From Nitrospirota bacterium (GTDB lineage: Bacteria; Nitrospirota; Thermodesulfovibrionia; Thermodesulfovibrionales; UBA6898): DNA of 36,083 nucleotides. The stretch lies in contig JACRHE010000107.1 of assembly GCA_016217695.1 (NCBI GenBank), forward strand, positions 1 to 36,083, written 5' to 3'. The notes beneath the pieces are model-generated. The model did not search any database and had not been told where the DNA came from. It was given only the letters and a program-made list of their open reading frames with translations. Within the stretch, counting starts at the first letter, position 1; each line of letters begins with the position of its first letter. The position numbers and the translations under genes were made by a program. This document shows, piece by piece, positions 10,483 through 18,193 of the stretch.

Positions 10483-10821
10483 TTATTCGCTTCGGGGCGT
10501 GTGATGTCTCATATTCTTATTCACCAGTTCAAGGAGGATAATCGTCCTCTCCATCTCAATGTGCTCTTCCTCCCTGACAAGCGCATAGAAATCACATATT
10601 GCGCATCCCTTCATCTTCTGCTCAAAGGTTCCCTGCACCTCTCCGCCGCACATGGTTCCGACTATGACCCAGCAGGCCCTGCCTGCGTTGTCTCCACCAT
10701 GAATGCCATCGAACCTTATATCCGTTGAAGCAGGGCATACGCCCGTGATATATGCATTCGTTCCTCCCAATTCCCGGCCGCAGAGCATAAATTCCCAGCA
10801 GTTTCTTTTATTTTTTTTCAT
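10483..10821 (-). CDS. Small cysteine-rich 'two-CW' domain protein (copy 1)
   Basis: NCWEF..CGRE..GVCPA....GGxNAGRACW...G.MC.G..QG......C..CDFY; clear paralogue of the ORF at 26199-26504. Confidence 0.85.
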   Translation of the reverse strand: MKKNKRNCWEFMLCGRELGGTNAYITGVCPASTDIRFDGIHGGDNAGRACWVIVGTMCGGEVQGTFEQKMKGCAICDFYALVREEEHIEMERTIILLELVNKNMRHHTPRSE

Positions 10822-10832
10822 AAGGTATCGCC

Positions 10833-11120
10833 TCAGATAAACTTCAGGCCCGCCCTGTAAGAGTCGTCAGTTTTTTGTGACCACTTCACCATTGCGACAT
10901 GAAGCTTCCCTTTTCTGTGTTCGTCGTCCCATTCCAGGATATAGCCGGCGTCCAGCGGAAATTCCGTCTTTAAACCCAGCCCGGACCTGCTGACATCTAA
11001 AATCTCTCCGCAGGACCGCATCCGCTTGAACTCGGACGACTGCATAAAGAGGATGGTAAAGCATATTGAACCGGAATACTTTATCCTTTCATGCATCCTT
11101 TTTTCACTGCTTGCCTCCAT
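10833..11120 (-). CDS. PilZ domain protein (putative cyclic-dinucleotide effector)
   Basis: RMHER (RxxxR) followed by DVSRSG (DxSxxG), the two PilZ ligand motifs; SD aggaggtc just upstream of ATG. Confidence 0.85.
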   Translation of the reverse strand: MEASSEKRMHERIKYSGSICFTILFMQSSEFKRMRSCGEILDVSRSGLGLKTEFPLDAGYILEWDDEHRKGKLHVAMVKWSQKTDDSYRAGLKFI

Positions 11121-11148
11121 TTGACCTCCTCAGATTTTTCGCAGGCCC

Positions 11149-11181
11149 AAAAAAAAAGCCCATACCATCTAATGGCTGGGC
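11149..11181 (-). terminator. Intrinsic terminator between riboswitch aptamer and PilZ gene (expression platform)
   Basis: Minus-strand GCCCAGCCATTAGATGGTATGGGC hairpin followed by a 9-T run. Confidence 0.85.
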
Positions 11182-11195
11182 GTCTTTTCCTTATA

Positions 11196-11285
11196 ATTAC
11201 TTCGGCAACCCCGCTGTCCAGCTTTTCCCTCTGGACCGGTAGCTTTGCGCCCTACCCTTACAGATAGTTTGCTATTATCGGTAAT
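11196..11285 (-). ncRNA. GEMM-I family cyclic-dinucleotide riboswitch aptamer (A20 variant; candidate 3',3'-cGAMP sensor)
   Basis: Minus strand ATTACCGATAATA-GCAAAC-TATCTGTAAGGGTAG-GGCGCAAAGC-TACCGGTCCAG..CTGGACAGCGGGGTTGCCGAAGTAAT: conserved GCAAAC, GNRA (GUAA) loop hairpin, CGCAAAGC, AGCGGGGUUGCCG, and closing P1 ATTAC/GTAAT. Confidence 0.9.
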
Positions 11286-11299
11286 GTTTTATATGCTGG

Positions 11300-11329
11300 A
11301 CTATACTAAGAACTGCCCTGGCTTGTCAA
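11300..11329 (-). promoter_or_regulatory. Sigma-70-type promoter of the riboswitch/PilZ transcript
   Basis: Minus strand TTGACA - 18 nt - TATAGT; predicted start falls a few nt before the aptamer P1 strand. Confidence 0.8.
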
Positions 11330-11339
11330 TATTTTTTTT

Positions 11340-11556
11340 CGCAGTGCTGTGACAATTTAGACCAGCATCCACCATCAACTTTGCGGGGGATGCATTGGAG
11401 CGGATTCAGCGGCGTGTATCGCATCACCGGGACGGTGATGGACGCCGGTGCCTCGGAGTCCCGATCAGATCGGGACGAGAATGAGCGACAATGCTGTCTC
11501 CGCGCAAATACAGGGTTTCTTGATGGTGTATTGGGGTAGAAATGTCCGGTTTTGAT
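11340..11556. mobile_element. Possible degenerate insertion-sequence remnant or other structured non-coding DNA
   Basis: Contains CATCACC-GGGAC-GGTGATG and GTCCCGATC-A-GATCGGGAC inverted repeats; the end sequence GTAGAAATGTCCGGTTTT resembles terminal sequence of IS21-like elements from memory only; no intact ORF. Confidence 0.3.
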
Positions 11557-11567
11557 ATTACAAAGGA

Positions 11568-12920
11568 TTACTTCATATCTCTCCGGAAATGGCTGTCGAC
11601 AAATCCCTCTATGCACCCCCTGAGTTCCATACCGTCTGTCTCCTTTATTTCGTAACGTATCCTGACCGTATCTCTTGTGAGACTCAACAGGCCGCGGAGG
11701 TCTATGGGAGTTGCTATCAGCACGAGGTCACAGGGGGTATTCTCGATAGTCTCTCTTAGTTCGTTCATCTGCCGGGCTCCGTATCCCATTGCCGGGAGAA
11801 CGGCATATAGGTGAGTATATCTCCTGAATGTATCCCTGAGGGAGCCTTGTGCATATGGCCGGGGATCAACAATCTCTGCTGCCCCGAATCTCTTTGCAGC
11901 GAGGTATCCTGCGCCAAAGGCCATATTGCCATGGGTAAGTGTAGGCCCGTCCTCCACAACCAGGACCTTCCTGCCCTGTATCTCTCCCGGCGCATCGGCC
12001 ATTATCAGCGATGCGGTATGCACGATGATCGCCTCAGGACTAAACCTCCTGATGTTCTCTTCGACCAGCCGGATATTCTCCTTCCGGGCAGTATCGACCT
12101 TGTTTATCACGGCGATGTCGGCCCTTCTCATGTTCGTCTCACCCGGATGATATGCCAGCTCATGCCCTGGCCGATGAGGGTCAAAGACAACAATCTCAAT
12201 ACCGGGATGTATGAAGGGCAGATCATTATTGCCTCCGTCCCAGAGAATAACCTCAGACTCTTCCTCAGCCTTTTTTACGATCTTCTCATAGTCAACCCCT
12301 GCATAGACCACCGCCCCGGCATCGATGAGGGGCTCAAACTCTTCCCTCTCCTCTATAGTGCAGTTAAAGAGGTCAAGGTCCTCCCGGTTTCCAAACCGCT
12401 GGCAGCTGCCTATCGAAAGATCGCAATAGGGCATTGGATGCCTGATCACGACCGGTGATATGCCCCTGCCCTGAAGTACCTTCAGGATGTACCTCGTTAT
12501 GCCGCTTTTCCCGCATCCTGTCCTTACTGCGCATACGGAAATTACAGGCAGCCTCGTCTCTATCATAGTCCTTCCCGGACCGAGAAGGACAAAGTCAGTT
12601 CCAAGGGAAAGGCAGAGTGATGCCCTGTGCATCACGTGCTCATGGGAGATATCGCTATAAGAAAAAATCACCTCGTCTATCCCCAACTGGGAGATAAGCG
12701 CCTTGAGTCTGTTTTCCGGATAAACAGGTATCCCTTCGGGATAGAGGTAGCCGGCCAATTCCTGCGGATAGACCCGTCCTCCGATAAAGGGAATCTGGGT
12801 CGCTGTAAATGCCTTCACTTCATAGGAAGGATTGTTCCGGAAGACCATGTTAAAGTTGTGGAAGTCTCTGCCTGCTGCTCCCATTATGATAACCTTCCGT
12901 CTTTTCACCGGTGCCTCCAC
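11568..12920 (-). CDS. Cyclic 2,3-diphosphoglycerate synthetase-family P-loop GTPase
   Basis: IIMGAAGRDFHNFNMVFR, VRTGCGKSG Walker A-like, VINKVDTA (NKxD), LVVEDGPTLTHG; true start may be the GTG encoding MKRRKVIIMG about 12 nt downstream, with SD GGAGG. Confidence 0.8.
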   Translation of the reverse strand: MEAPVKRRKVIIMGAAGRDFHNFNMVFRNNPSYEVKAFTATQIPFIGGRVYPQELAGYLYPEGIPVYPENRLKALISQLGIDEVIFSYSDISHEHVMHRASLCLSLGTDFVLLGPGRTMIETRLPVISVCAVRTGCGKSGITRYILKVLQGRGISPVVIRHPMPYCDLSIGSCQRFGNREDLDLFNCTIEEREEFEPLIDAGAVVYAGVDYEKIVKKAEEESEVILWDGGNNDLPFIHPGIEIVVFDPHRPGHELAYHPGETNMRRADIAVINKVDTARKENIRLVEENIRRFSPEAIIVHTASLIMADAPGEIQGRKVLVVEDGPTLTHGNMAFGAGYLAAKRFGAAEIVDPRPYAQGSLRDTFRRYTHLYAVLPAMGYGARQMNELRETIENTPCDLVLIATPIDLRGLLSLTRDTVRIRYEIKETDGMELRGCIEGFVDSHFRRDMK

Positions 12921-12946
12921 TGACCATGTATAGCTCTTATGCTAAA

Positions 12947-12975
12947 ATTCTCCCTCTCCGTTGAGAGGTTGTCAA
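12947..12975 (-). promoter_or_regulatory. Candidate promoter with inverted repeat in the spacer
   Basis: Minus strand TTGACA - 17 nt - GAGAAT; the spacer contains CCTCTC-AACG-GAGAGG. Confidence 0.45.
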
Positions 12976-13074
12976 GGAAGGATGAGCAACAGTAATCCGG
13001 CGCCTCAGATATTGATAATTACAAGGCTCATGAAGATTTGAGGGAAAAAGGAAAAGAGGCCTTTGAAAGCGGAA

Positions 13075-13662
13075 CTAGTAGTGCTTCTTTAACTCTATGA
13101 GTACCTGTTTTGCAACGTTCTTGAGGGTCTCAAAGACACCTATGCCGGTCACTGCGCAGCCATCGAAACAGGGGACGTTCCTGGGATTGAGCAGCTTGTT
13201 CATGTTTTCGACGGGGGCCACGTTCGGCAGGTCTCTCTTATTGAACTGAATCGTATAGGGCAGCTTCTCAAGTTCGTACCCCTGTTCCGCCAGGTTGATC
13301 TTGAGGTCATCGAGGCTCTCCATATTCGCCTCCATCCTTTCGATCTGGCTGTCGGCGACAAAGACAACACCGTCAACACCTTTGAGGATAAGCTTTCTGC
13401 TGGCGGCATAGAAGACCTGTCCAGGCACGGTATACAGGTGAAACCTGACCTTGAAGCCCTTGATGTCGCCCAGGGCAAGGGGCAGGAAGTCGAAAAAAAG
13501 CGTCCTCTCTGTCTCGGTAGCCAGGGAGATGAGCTTTCCCTTCTGGTCAGGGTTGGTCTTTTTGTAGACGTACTGGAGATTTGTTGTCTTTCCGCAGAGA
13601 CCGGGACCATAGTAGACGATCTTGCAGTTGATCTCGCGGGAGGAATAGTTTATAAAAGACAC
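13075..13662 (-). CDS. mglA: MglA-like Ras-family small GTPase
   Basis: MSFINYSSREINCKIVYYGPGLCGKTTNLQYVY, LYTVPGQVFY, NKRD; typical prokaryotic MglA. Confidence 0.92.
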   Translation of the reverse strand: MSFINYSSREINCKIVYYGPGLCGKTTNLQYVYKKTNPDQKGKLISLATETERTLFFDFLPLALGDIKGFKVRFHLYTVPGQVFYAASRKLILKGVDGVVFVADSQIERMEANMESLDDLKINLAEQGYELEKLPYTIQFNKRDLPNVAPVENMNKLLNPRNVPCFDGCAVTGIGVFETLKNVAKQVLIELKKHY

Positions 13663-13674
13663 GTAACGGAATAC

Positions 13675-14169
13675 CTACCTGAATAGATTGTCGATGTCTT
13701 CATCACTGATCTCTGCAAACGGAGATTCGTCAAGCCTGCCCTCGACCTTCTCTTTCTCCGACTTTGACGTGATGTCGCCAAAGATGCCTACGAGGGCCTC
13801 GGACGATTTCTTCACCCTCAGCCTCACAAGGCCAAGAGAAGACCTCTTGTCGAATATCACTACAAGGATCACCCTCTGTCCGATGAGGGAGATGTGGATA
13901 TTGTCCTTTTCTCCCTCATGAAACAGGATGGAAAACTCCTTTTCTCCGAGCAGCCTGGCTATGCCGCCCGTAGCCGCTATGTTCCCGGCTGTAAGGGATG
14001 CAAGAGAGGTCGTATCAATGTCCTGGGTCTCGCCTGCTGATGCGATCAGCTGGCCGTTCTTGTCGACAAGGAATACGACCTTTGCATTCGTCTGTAGATA
14101 GAGCTTCTGGAGCTCTTCATCGATCTTCTTGAACTCCTCCTCATACATTATCAGGTCAGAACCGCTCAT
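13675..14169 (-). CDS. mglB: Roadblock/LC7 domain protein, MglB-like
   Basis: Roadblock fold sequence (AKVVFLVDKNGQLIASAGE...LASLTAGNIAATGGIARLLGEKEF) directly upstream of mglA. Confidence 0.88.
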   Translation of the reverse strand: MSGSDLIMYEEEFKKIDEELQKLYLQTNAKVVFLVDKNGQLIASAGETQDIDTTSLASLTAGNIAATGGIARLLGEKEFSILFHEGEKDNIHISLIGQRVILVVIFDKRSSLGLVRLRVKKSSEALVGIFGDITSKSEKEKVEGRLDESPFAEISDEDIDNLFR

Positions 14170-14204
14170 AACACCTCAAAAATATCACACTTCATAGTGC
14201 TTTA

Positions 14205-15134
14205 TCAACCGCATTTTTCCTCTTTCTGCAATTTTGCCCATTCGGCGTCGACCTCATCCTGCACCCGCTTGAGGAGTTCTGCGTTCTGCGGATCAAAGAG
14301 GTGCTTGAATCTTCCCTGGGGTTTCATGAAGTCTGCCACAGGGACTTTGTCCTTTGGAGTATAGGTTATCTTTGTCACCCCGTTTTCTATCTCGTAAAGC
14401 GGCCAGTAGCAGGAATTCACTCCTAACCTGCTGAGTGTGATGGCGTCGTTGGTCTTTGACCTCCAACCCCTGTTGCAGGGAGAGAGGATATTGATGAATT
14501 TCGGCCCTGGTATCTCATGGGCCTTCTGCACCTTTTTCATCAGGTCCATCCAGTGGGAAGGAGATGCCTGCGCAGCATACGGGATATTATGGGCCGCCAT
14601 GATCTTCGTGAGATTCTTTCTTGCCCTCAGCTTTCCGGGGATCACGTCGCCTGCTGGACAGGTCGTTGTATCGGCGCCAAGAGGGGTTGCGCTCGAACGC
14701 TGGATGCCCGTGTTCATGTAAGCGCCGTTGTCATAACATATATAGATCATGTCATGGCCGCGCTCCATAGCGCCCGAAAGGCTCTGAAAACCGATGTCAT
14801 AGGTGCCGCCGTCGCCTCCGAAGGCGATGAACTTTATATCCTTGTCTATCTTGCCCTGCTTCTTGAGCGACCGGTACATGGTTTCAACGCCTGATAAAGT
14901 GGCTGCAGCATTCTCAAATGCCGTGTGGATCCAGGGGATCTTCCAGGCCGTATATTCAGATATGCAGGTCGAGACCTCCAGACATCCCGTGGCATTGGAA
15001 GCAATAACCGGATACTCAGTCGCCAGCAGCACCATCTTTACGACCGTGGGAGCGCCGCAACCGGAACACATCCGGTGGCCGTGGGTAAGAAGGTCCTCTT
15101 TTTTCGAAAGTTCTTTTAAATTTAGTGTTGCCAT
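14205..15134 (-). CDS. porB: 2-oxoacid (pyruvate):ferredoxin oxidoreductase, beta subunit
   Basis: HRMCSGCGAPTVVK, GDGGTYDIGFQSLSGAMERGHD, YDNGAYMNTGIQRS TPP-binding motifs. Confidence 0.93.
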   Translation of the reverse strand: MATLNLKELSKKEDLLTHGHRMCSGCGAPTVVKMVLLATEYPVIASNATGCLEVSTCISEYTAWKIPWIHTAFENAAATLSGVETMYRSLKKQGKIDKDIKFIAFGGDGGTYDIGFQSLSGAMERGHDMIYICYDNGAYMNTGIQRSSATPLGADTTTCPAGDVIPGKLRARKNLTKIMAAHNIPYAAQASPSHWMDLMKKVQKAHEIPGPKFINILSPCNRGWRSKTNDAITLSRLGVNSCYWPLYEIENGVTKITYTPKDKVPVADFMKPQGRFKHLFDPQNAELLKRVQDEVDAEWAKLQKEEKCG

Positions 15135-15135
15135 G

Positions 15136-16314
15136 TTATTCCCTCACTCCGATGTATTCTTTGTAAGTTCTGATCTTGCCGCTCTTTGCAATCTCCGCCA
15201 GTTCGTTGAGAACCAACTCCGCGTGGGAAGGCATATAGTCCCTTCCTCCCAGGCCGTAGATCTTATTTATAAGCAGAGGCCTCTCCTTCAGATGATAAAG
15301 AGCGGAACTCACCTCCATAAACAGGGGGCCATATCCTCCGAAGGAGTCGGCCCTGTCCATGACGCATACAGCCTTCGTGTTCCCGAGCGCCTCTGCAACC
15401 TCTTCATAAGGGAATGGCCTGAAGAGCCTCGGCTTAAGAAGACCTGCCTTGATACCCTTATTCCTGAATTCGTCAACCACGTCCTTTGACGTGCCTGCAG
15501 CCGAGTTCAGGATAACCAGGGCGATCTCGGCATCCTCGAGCCGGTATGTCTCGAAAAGGCCGTACTTCCTGCCGCTCAGTTTCTCAAAGTCCTTCGCAAC
15601 ATCGAGGACCACGTCCTTCACCTTTGTCATCACTTCATGCTGGGCTCTCTTATATTCATGATAGAGATCTGTAAGGATCAGAGGCCCGTAGCTCTTGGGC
15701 TTATCGAGATCAAGAAGAGGGAAAAGGTTTTTGAACTCGCCTACGAATTTCTTCACCTCGGCATCCTCCAGATACTCCATCCTCTCTATCGAATGGCTGA
15801 TGATGAAACCGTCAAGGCATACCATCACCGGCAGTCTGATATCCATATGCTCGCCGACCCTGAAGGACTGGACTGTGTTGTCATAAGCCTCCTGGGCGTT
15901 TTCCGACCAGATCTGTATCCAGCCGGTGTCCCTCGCGCCCATCGCATCCGAATGGTCCCCGTGTATGTTGAGGGGGGCGGAAAGCGCGCGGTTGACAACA
16001 GGCATGATAATCGGCAGCCTGTCGCCCGACGCAATATGGAGCATCTCCCACATGAGAGCAAGCCCCTGTGAAGACGTGGCGGTTACCACCCTGCCGCCGG
16101 CGGCCGACGCCCCGATACAGGCGCTCATAGAGCTGTGCTCGCTCTCAACCAAAATAGCCTCTGTATCGACCTTGCCGTTGGAGATAAACGACGCGTATCT
16201 CTGCATCATGTCGGTCTGCGGCGTGATCGGGTAGATCCCGCAGACATCCGGGTTCACCTGGCGGAGCGCATTGGCAACCGCCTCGTTTCCTGTAACAGCA
16301 ACAACCTTTGCCAT
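15136..16314 (-). CDS. porA: 2-oxoacid (pyruvate):ferredoxin oxidoreductase, alpha subunit
   Basis: VTGNEAVANALRQVNPDVCGIYPITPQT...ESEHSSMSACIGASAAGGRVVTATSSQGL. Confidence 0.93.
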   Translation of the reverse strand: MAKVVAVTGNEAVANALRQVNPDVCGIYPITPQTDMMQRYASFISNGKVDTEAILVESEHSSMSACIGASAAGGRVVTATSSQGLALMWEMLHIASGDRLPIIMPVVNRALSAPLNIHGDHSDAMGARDTGWIQIWSENAQEAYDNTVQSFRVGEHMDIRLPVMVCLDGFIISHSIERMEYLEDAEVKKFVGEFKNLFPLLDLDKPKSYGPLILTDLYHEYKRAQHEVMTKVKDVVLDVAKDFEKLSGRKYGLFETYRLEDAEIALVILNSAAGTSKDVVDEFRNKGIKAGLLKPRLFRPFPYEEVAEALGNTKAVCVMDRADSFGGYGPLFMEVSSALYHLKERPLLINKIYGLGGRDYMPSHAELVLNELAEIAKSGKIRTYKEYIGVRE

Positions 16315-16608
16315 CTATTTGCCCTCCTCTATCATCTCGATAGCCTTTTTCCCTTTTTTCCCGGGACATTCAAGGGCACAGATGCCGCATCCCTTGCAGA
16401 AATCATAATTAAACTCTGCTCTCTTGCCGTCTTTTACCTTAATCGCCATGTCAGGACAGTATAGCCAGCACCACATGCACTGGATGCAGTTTTCCTCTAT
16501 CCATACCGGCCTGAAGGCCCTCCAGGAACCCGTCTTGAAATTACAGGCGCTTCCTCCTTCGAGGACAACGGCGCCGGGGGTCAAATCCTTCCATCCCTTT
16601 GGTTTCAT
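16315..16608 (-). CDS. porD: 2-oxoacid:ferredoxin oxidoreductase, delta (2[4Fe-4S] ferredoxin) subunit
   Basis: CIQCMWCWLYCP and CKGCGICALECP motifs. Confidence 0.92.
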   Translation of the reverse strand: MKPKGWKDLTPGAVVLEGGSACNFKTGSWRAFRPVWIEENCIQCMWCWLYCPDMAIKVKDGKRAEFNYDFCKGCGICALECPGKKGKKAIEMIEEGK

Positions 16609-17180
16609 GCCTCTTTTACCTCCTCATATCCTCTCTTCGTTGCCTCAAGGTTTCCATCTATGATCTTCTGGGAGAATTTCTTGCCGAAGCTTTTCTTTAC
16701 GTCCTCCAGGAGGTGTTCAATGGCTACCAGGCCCGTCGCCTTGCATAAGGCGCCGAGCATCGGAGAGTTCGGGAGCGCCCTTCCGAAGCAGTCCAGCGCG
16801 ATCTTTGTCGCATCAACCGTTATGACCCTCTGTTTTGAACCTGCACCGAGCTTTTCCCTCATCTCCATGGGAGCTTTCGTTGTGTTGATGATAAAAATAG
16901 TGTTCTCTTTGGCGCCCTCAGCAATATTTATACTGTCGAGGAGAGTGGCATCCACGACCGTAACCACGTCAGGATTAAGCACAGGACAGTGCATCCTGAG
17001 TTCCTTCGAACTTATGCGATTGTACGCCCTGAGGGGTGCACCGGCCCTTTCAGGCCCATACTCGGGAAAAGCCTGGACGTATCTGCCGCCGCTCAGACAG
17101 GTGTCAGCGAGCACCTTGGCCGCAGTTACCGTGCCCTGCCCGCCTCTGCCATGCCATCTAATTTCTGTTGTTTCAGCCAT
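16605..17180 (-). CDS. porC: 2-oxoacid:ferredoxin oxidoreductase, gamma subunit
   Basis: IRWHGRGGQGTVTAAKVLA...QAFPEYGPERAGAPLRAYNRIS. Confidence 0.93.
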   Translation of the reverse strand: MAETTEIRWHGRGGQGTVTAAKVLADTCLSGGRYVQAFPEYGPERAGAPLRAYNRISSKELRMHCPVLNPDVVTVVDATLLDSINIAEGAKENTIFIINTTKAPMEMREKLGAGSKQRVITVDATKIALDCFGRALPNSPMLGALCKATGLVAIEHLLEDVKKSFGKKFSQKIIDGNLEATKRGYEEVKEA

Positions 17181-17314
17181 ATTCTCCTCCAGATGATGAA
17201 ATGAATTTAAATTTTAATGTATTTTCAAGACCTTTTTCAATAATGTTATGAATATATTTAAATTATTAATGCATTTGACCAAAACAAGGAGACTATTTTA
17301 TAGTTTCAATTACA

Positions 17315-18163
17315 ATGGTACAGAGCATGACGGGATTTGGAAGCGCCGAAAAGGAATACTGCAGGGTAGAGATCCGTTCAATAAACCACCGGCACCTTGA
17401 TATCGTTCTGAAGGCGCCATCTTTTCTAAACCAGATCGAGATGTCCCTCAGGACTCTGGTTAAGGAAAACTTTTCACGGGGGAAGTTCGATATCTTCATC
17501 ACGGTGTCTGAGCAGGCATCTACAGAACTGGATATTAAGACAGACCTTGTCAAAAAGATCCACACTGCATTCAGGGATATCCAGGACGAGCTTTCCATCC
17601 CCGGAGAAATAGATATCAACGCTCTTATCAACCTTCACGGCATGTTCATAGAGACAAGCCAGAAATATGATGCAGGAACAGTCCAGGACGTATTCAGGGA
17701 AGCCCTGTTCGACCTCCGGGCCATGAGAGCGAGGGAAGGCGGATCTCTCGCTGCTGAGATTCATCGCATGATAGACTCTCTGGCCGGCATGAATGAAAAG
17801 ATCAGCGGCTCTTGCGAAAAGGTCCTCTCCGACACCAGGGCCAAATTCGTTGAGAGGATTAAGGTGCTCCTTGAAGGAAAAGAGGTTGACGGCAGCAGGA
17901 TACTTCAGGAAGCGGCGGTCATCGCGGCCAGGCTGGATATATCCGAAGAGATAACGAGAATCGGGAGCCATATCAGGCAATTCAGGGCAATACTTGCCGA
18001 AGGTGGTATAATAGGCAGAAAGCTGGATTTCATCCTGCAGGAGCTGAACCGAGAGGTAAACACCATAGCATCGAAATCATCCGACTATGGCGTCTCCAGC
18101 CTCACTGTTGATATGAAGACCGAGATCGAGAAGATCAGGGAACAGGTCCAGAACATTCAATAA
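17315..18163 (+). CDS. YicC/YloC family endoribonuclease-like protein
   Basis: SMTGFGSAEKE N-terminus and C-terminal EINTIASKSSD-like LNREVNTIASKSSDYGVSSLTVDMKTEIEKIREQVQNIQ. Confidence 0.93.
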   Translation: MVQSMTGFGSAEKEYCRVEIRSINHRHLDIVLKAPSFLNQIEMSLRTLVKENFSRGKFDIFITVSEQASTELDIKTDLVKKIHTAFRDIQDELSIPGEIDINALINLHGMFIETSQKYDAGTVQDVFREALFDLRAMRAREGGSLAAEIHRMIDSLAGMNEKISGSCEKVLSDTRAKFVERIKVLLEGKEVDGSRILQEAAVIAARLDISEEITRIGSHIRQFRAILAEGGIIGRKLDFILQELNREVNTIASKSSDYGVSSLTVDMKTEIEKIREQVQNIQ

Positions 18164-18193
18164 GCTGCAATTATGAAGGGTGAATTGTGAAAG

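Noticed and set aside
11326-11616. 96-aa minus-strand ORF in the riboswitch/GTPase interval
   Set aside because: Low-complexity Ser/Arg-rich translation across inverted repeats; better explained as non-coding or IS-derived scar.
11811-12458. 215-aa plus-strand ORF opposite the GTPase gene
   Set aside because: No recognisable domain and fully inside a conserved gene on the other strand.
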